From Acanthaster planci (lineage: Eukaryota > Echinodermata > Asteroidea > Valvatida > Acanthasteridae), in NCBI RefSeq assembly GCF_001949145.1, contig NW_019091679.1, forward strand, positions 97,824 to 139,997: a stretch of DNA of 42,174 bases, in the 5' to 3' direction. This document shows, one piece after another, positions 37,996-42,174 of the stretch; position 1 is the stretch's first letter, and each line of letters begins with the position of its first letter. The notes beneath the pieces are model-generated. The model was not told the origin of the DNA, made no database searches, and saw nothing but the letters and a program-made list of their open reading frames with translations. The position numbers and the translations under genes are program-made.

Positions 37996-38301
37996 TTGGC
38001 AAGCATTGTCAATGTCCACCCCAATGTGCCTGTGCTGTATGCAAATGATCTCCCCTTTCACTTCGCTGACAGCATGCCACTGCTAATCCCATCATCTAAA
38101 AAGCCTAAGCTTGTCACCATAGACCTGGAGGAGAAACTCTCCAGATCTATGCTACATGTATCACAGTGCCTGAGTATACGTGGCGCTTTGCCATTACAAG
38201 AACATACATGTACATGTACATGTAATTATACGACAACCCCATACATGCACATTCATTTTAACCCTGATATTTTTAAAGAGGAGGTTATGTTCATGGGATG
38301 A
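37996..38301 (+). other. Unassigned protein-like open frame
   Basis: This plus-strand frame of 101 codons has a protein-like first half (NVPVLYANDLPFHFADSMPL, KPKLVTIDLEEKLS) and a second half that runs into TACATGTA repeats. No domain was recognised. It may be a relic of a mobile element or chance. Confidence 0.15.
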
Positions 38302-40285
38302 TTCTGGAGCAACATCCAGCGATTATTGAAACTGAAAGACAAACACTTTGATGTACATGTAACAAATATAGAATGTACATGTAGGGCCTACAAATTAGGG
38401 CCCCGCTCTTCATACATGTACATGTAGGCCTGACTCCAATACAAGTATCGGCCAGGCCATCATTTTACTTGCACCCCATGAAAATAAAAGTAATGAATAT
38501 TATAACACCAAGACGAGTAACTCCAAGGTGAGCATCCAAAGTAAATTATTTAATACAGGTATACATGGTCACTGTTTGAAATTATTATTAGCAGAAATGG
38601 TGAAATTGAAAAGCAATAAGAATGTTATTCCCCAAAAGCAATGAACGGGATTAAATAAGAAACACCCTTTCAACACATCCCTGAATAGAAGAAATACACA
38701 TACATTGTACATTTGCACTTTACCTCCATGGTACCAGTATCACATGCGCCATTACACCAAGCCATTTAGGGGAGAGTGGCTTCAGCACTTGAACATGACT
38801 TATTCTTCAGTGAAGTACTTCTTTTGCTATCGGCCATGATGAATAGTTTCTGATCGGTTGCAACATCTCTCTAAAGGCCTTTTCAATCTATCTGCCTGTC
38901 TTTATAAACTCACACATCTTCCAGACAAAAACATCATACATGTAACTTGATTTGCTGTCTCAGATTTCTATGACAATCTGTTTTCAAGTGCATGGTTCCA
39001 TTGAGTTTAGAGTTCACATGACACCTCTGCTCCGATATCAGACACGGTTGTTCACTGTAACAGTTTTACTACTAAAACACCAATTGCAGCATATTTCCTT
39101 AATCAGATAAACCCTCTGTTATTTATTTGCTAAACAAAGCCACAATACTCACATCCGTACTGGTACATGTACCTGTAAAGATCTTCATAATTATCAAGAT
39201 GTATTTTTAAGATCTTCATAACAAGTTATTTCATACTAAAAGTACATGTACATGTACGGTACCTTACCTCAACAAATCAATTTTAATTTAAAAAACACAA
39301 ATGTCCACAGTGGTGACAAGGTAAATTTAAAAACGTCGACGTTGCCTCTTCTACAAAGTGTATTCCACTAATTCCTCACTTAAACACGGGCCGAGTTAGA
39401 CATCGTCTGGAACCCGTCGACTTTTACATACCACACAACACTAATGTTGGTAAATGTTAGAAGCATTCAGAGACACATGTATGCCAGCTGCAGCTTAAAA
39501 AGATTGTTATGCACCGAAGCCCTCTGTATCGATCAGTTTTGGATATCAAGTGTATTTTCGTCTTTTAATTTGTGTATACATGTACATGTTCATGTCCCTG
39601 GTACACTTCTATTCTTAATTCTGCCAATAGAATAATTTCCATATTTTTATGGTGCAGACAATAAATTTGTAATCTTATCTAATTATGTCAGTCAAATTGC
39701 ACTGGTGTGGACTTTTGTGCCAACGTCCCGCTTTCACCGTTGAAAAGGCAAACAAAAATATGTTACATGTACATGTATGTGCAACTGTTGCGTTCCATTT
39801 ATATTAGCCTCAATACATCATTCCTATCCTTGGAACGCTGAGTAGAACGGCCAACCCAGCAGAATTTACTCCTATCAAACTCGACTTAGCCTGAAATAAT
39901 CGAAATATCGCCCAAAGAAGCATGAGTTGGTGTCTGATTCTTATTTATTGAAGGCGCTTTTTACACCTCGCTGGGCCACTCCCCGCACGAAGTTGGTCTC
40001 TTTATTTGAGCATGCATCAGTCTGAAAATTGTCCAAATCCAGAGATTGTGGTGTAATCAGAAAAAAATATTACTTGTTTTATGAATGCAAACAAGTGTAC
40101 CGTACCACCTACATGAACATGTAGTGTGCGTGAACAGTTTCAAAGAAATGAACAATGGCTATAGAAAATGTGAACCTGCGCACAGTTAGAACACAGCAGC
40201 TTCTAAGAATTCAATAATTGGACTATTGATTACTGCACAAAGTGAGACATGACACTTCCTAGATCCGTATTTGTTCCTTTTTTTA

Positions 40286-40333
40286 GAGGGGAGGAGAGGG
40301 TTGGGGAAGGGAAGGGGAGGGTTGGGAAGGGGG
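40286..40333 (+). other. G-quadruplex-capable purine tract
   Basis: At least six G-runs of three or more bases are separated by 1-4 purines or T (GGGTTGGGGAAGGGAAGGGG and following). This satisfies the usual G3+ N1-7 quadruplex pattern more than once. The whole tract is nearly pure purine except for two TT loops. It lies upstream of the MSK exons, on the strand that is template for MSK. Confidence 0.7.
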
Positions 40334-41342
40334 TACTGGTGTACATGTAAATGTATGCAAACTGCAGGCTACTCTGAGTAAAACATTTTCTTGGACACAC
40401 AATGCAAGTCTGTTGAACATGTACATGTGCAGTGTAAGAGATAGTGTAAAAATCCTTTTAAATCCAATCTGTACAACAATAAATTTAAATTAGTTTTACA
40501 GCATCATTGACACTTAGTTCAAGATCGTTTCAATTTTTGTTCAAATACCCCCCCGATACTTGTGCCGGTAACTGATGAAGACAAAACAGAATACAAACAG
40601 TACAGGGAGGAGATGGGAAAAAAATTAAATATATCTCCATGAAATATTTGGCAGAGGATTTAAGAACCACACATCAGCGTAGAATCTACATGTATGGTTT
40701 ACATTGTGTTTGCCTAAAAGTACCCTTTAAAAATAGTAATTTCTTGTGTTTTAAATTAACTCTATAAGTAAAGACACCTCTTTGGCTAACTTAGGATTTT
40801 CCAACTTTTGAAAGAGATTGCTTGAAAAATCCTGAAATTAGGAAAATCCAAATGAAAGATCCTGCAATCAGGAGAAATCCTGACAATCTTACACCTGAAA
40901 CTTTCTGTTGAGCTCATACTTCATGTTGGCCTGCATGTACAAGTTTGATTAACTCCATCCAATTCCGGCAAAATCCTCCTTTACTTCAAGTGTACATGCC
41001 ATGGTATGACATATTCTAGGATTTCCAAGAATAAAGACAGTGTGCATGGCAAATAGAAATAGCTCATTTTGAAGGGTGCATTATTGCAAGGTCTTTATAG
41101 CCTAGACCTTGTGCCATGCCTAGTCAGGCACTTGTCATTTGTGCATCATGTTCCTTTGAGGTACACGTACAAATTTTAAAGAACGGTGCCTACATGTATA
41201 CATGTACATGTAAGTTGTAAGAACAAACCTGATTAAATTTTGGATCAGTGAATAACATGTATTCCAAGAAAAACAATACTATTACATGTATTCTAGGATT
41301 TTGATTTCAGATCATAAGTTGCTGAGTTGTTTTGAACTGTGC

Positions 41343-41450
41343 CTGAATTCAGCGTCTGGCACACATTCTCAGGTGCAGCTGAATGCTGAGCTCTACGCGA
41401 TGTCTCACTCCAAACCAACAAATTCTATTAACCGCACTTGCAGGTGTTGT
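41343..41450 (+). other. Candidate plus-strand exon
   Basis: After the acceptor-like gcctgaattcag a frame reads SGTHSQVQLNAELYAMSHSK, then PTNSINRTCR, up to a possible donor GCAG/gtgttg. G+C is above the surroundings. A second overlapping frame is also open, and the donor is weak, so this is tentative. If real it belongs to a gene running off the right edge. Confidence 0.15.
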
Positions 41451-41659
41451 ATCAGTGTTTGCGTGCACTTCTAATACAACTTTCAAAAATGCATCTTTAG
41501 ACACATTGTTGGAAATGGTCTTATTTCACCGTTTTCTTCAAAATGACAGCTTGCGAGAAAAAAAATTTCACAAGGAATTTAGTTCCACAACCATAAACAT
41601 GAAGTACTGGTATGTTTTTCAACAATAATTTTGTCAGTTACGTTTTCAATAACTGCAAA

Positions 41660-41774
41660 TGATGTGAGGGACCAGACTACATGTAGGTGGAAAGCCATCA
41701 TAGTAGGAGCCAAGGCCAACCCAGCGCAAACTGGATGATGGCCTCAAAATCGATGATGATGATGATGATGATGA
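41660..41774 (+). mobile_element. Probable 3' end of a non-LTR retrotransposon with (GAT)n tail
   Basis: A short frame ending RWKAIIVGAKANPAQTG is followed by a (GAT)n microsatellite at 41752-41774. Many animal non-LTR retrotransposons end with a conserved Trp/Arg-rich C-terminus followed by such a trinucleotide tail, and 5'-truncated copies are usual. Only the last 100 or so bases appear to be present. Family placement is not attempted. Confidence 0.45.
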
Positions 41775-42174
41775 CAAAGATGATGGACCCTTTTAAGGTA
41801 CAGTGCGTGGAAGTCCTGATAAAATCTATGCATGTACACCATACATTTTTATGTTCCTGCCTGAAATCATCTACAGGTACGGTATATCGTTCACACTGTC
41901 TCAACATATTCAAGGGACATGTACAATGTACATGTACAGTAACATGACAAGTGACCCAACGCAATGAAATGGTCAAAGGCCTCGACATGTAAATCAATCT
42001 CCTACATGTACATGCACATACTGGTAATGCATGAACCCTAAACAATTGTTCTCAGCCATGACTGATACACACTGTATCCAATTTCTTACTGGGTGGTACA
42101 TCAATAGGAGGAGCTCAGGTTGCTCGAATGTAAACTAAAACAAAATTACTAAAACATGGCCTCAATGCTAGACT

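Larger units (their letters stand above)
36790..42174. other. Region 5' to the first MSK exon found
   Basis: The missing 5' MSK exon (Met plus roughly 30 residues, ending in phase 1) should lie here or beyond the right edge, but I could not identify it. Minus-strand donors examined at 38.72, 39.26 and 40.9 kb either have the wrong phase or an in-frame stop. The region contains a CpG-bearing patch at 39.33-39.43 kb, a G-rich tract at 40286-40333, two weak plus-strand protein-like stretches (37996-38301, 41343-41450) and a retrotransposon tail at 41660-41774. Confidence 0.5.

Noticed and set aside
38718-38740. Minus-strand ATGGAG/gtaaag as the first MSK exon
   Set aside because: It ends in phase 0, whereas exon A requires a phase 1 upstream exon; joining gives an immediate stop.
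40880-40960. Minus-strand MKYELNRKFQ/gtgtaa as the N-terminal MSK exon (resembles VKHELRT)
   Set aside because: The phase is wrong for exon A and the donor is weak; the resemblance is only a few residues.

Overview
This is a piece of animal nuclear genome. It has widely spaced exons with GT-AG (once GC-AG) splice sites, long AT-rich introns, microsatellites and several small transposons, and no bacterial-type operons. Both genes encode proteins clearly alignable to vertebrate ones. Together with intron-rich structure and an extreme abundance of the palindrome TACATGTA, this suggests a marine invertebrate deuterostome (echinoderm- or amphioxus-like). The species cannot be fixed from the sequence alone.

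Left part (1-11307). A small two-exon plus-strand gene, 1618-3568, encodes a 174-residue PRORSD1-type YbaK/ProX (ProXp-ala-like) trans-editing domain protein. The 7.7 kb downstream of it is largely noncoding. It holds a few uncertain open stretches, a GC-rich block at 9.9-10.3 kb, and a possible coiled-coil-like exon at 8.5-8.7 kb on the minus strand.

Right part (11308-36789). One large minus-strand gene, convergent with the first, encodes a mitogen- and stress-activated kinase (MSK, RPS6KA5/RPS6KA4 family). I could place 14 coding exons with splice junctions that keep frame throughout. They give 932 residues: an AGC N-terminal kinase, the AGC tail with hydrophobic motif, a CAMK-type C-terminal kinase, a basic NLS-like segment, and a C-terminal tail of about 200 residues that is much longer than in human MSK1. 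The first coding exon, expected to carry the initiator Met and roughly 30 residues, was not found. It lies either in 36.8-42.2 kb or beyond the right edge.

The MSK introns are a trap for non-autonomous transposons. Two hAT-type elements lie 197 bp apart, both with CAGTGTTG termini and perfect 8-bp target duplications, and both filled with GAGGCC/GGTCTCG subterminal arrays. There is also a 383-bp TTAA-flanked piggyBac-like MITE, a 153-bp almost pure fold-back element flanked by TA, and a 27-bp tandem repeat. A probable 3' end of a non-LTR retrotransposon with a (GAT)n tail sits near the right edge.

I found no defence system, CRISPR array, rRNA or tRNA gene. The most unusual material is the pair of hAT elements with subterminal arrays and the fold-back element.
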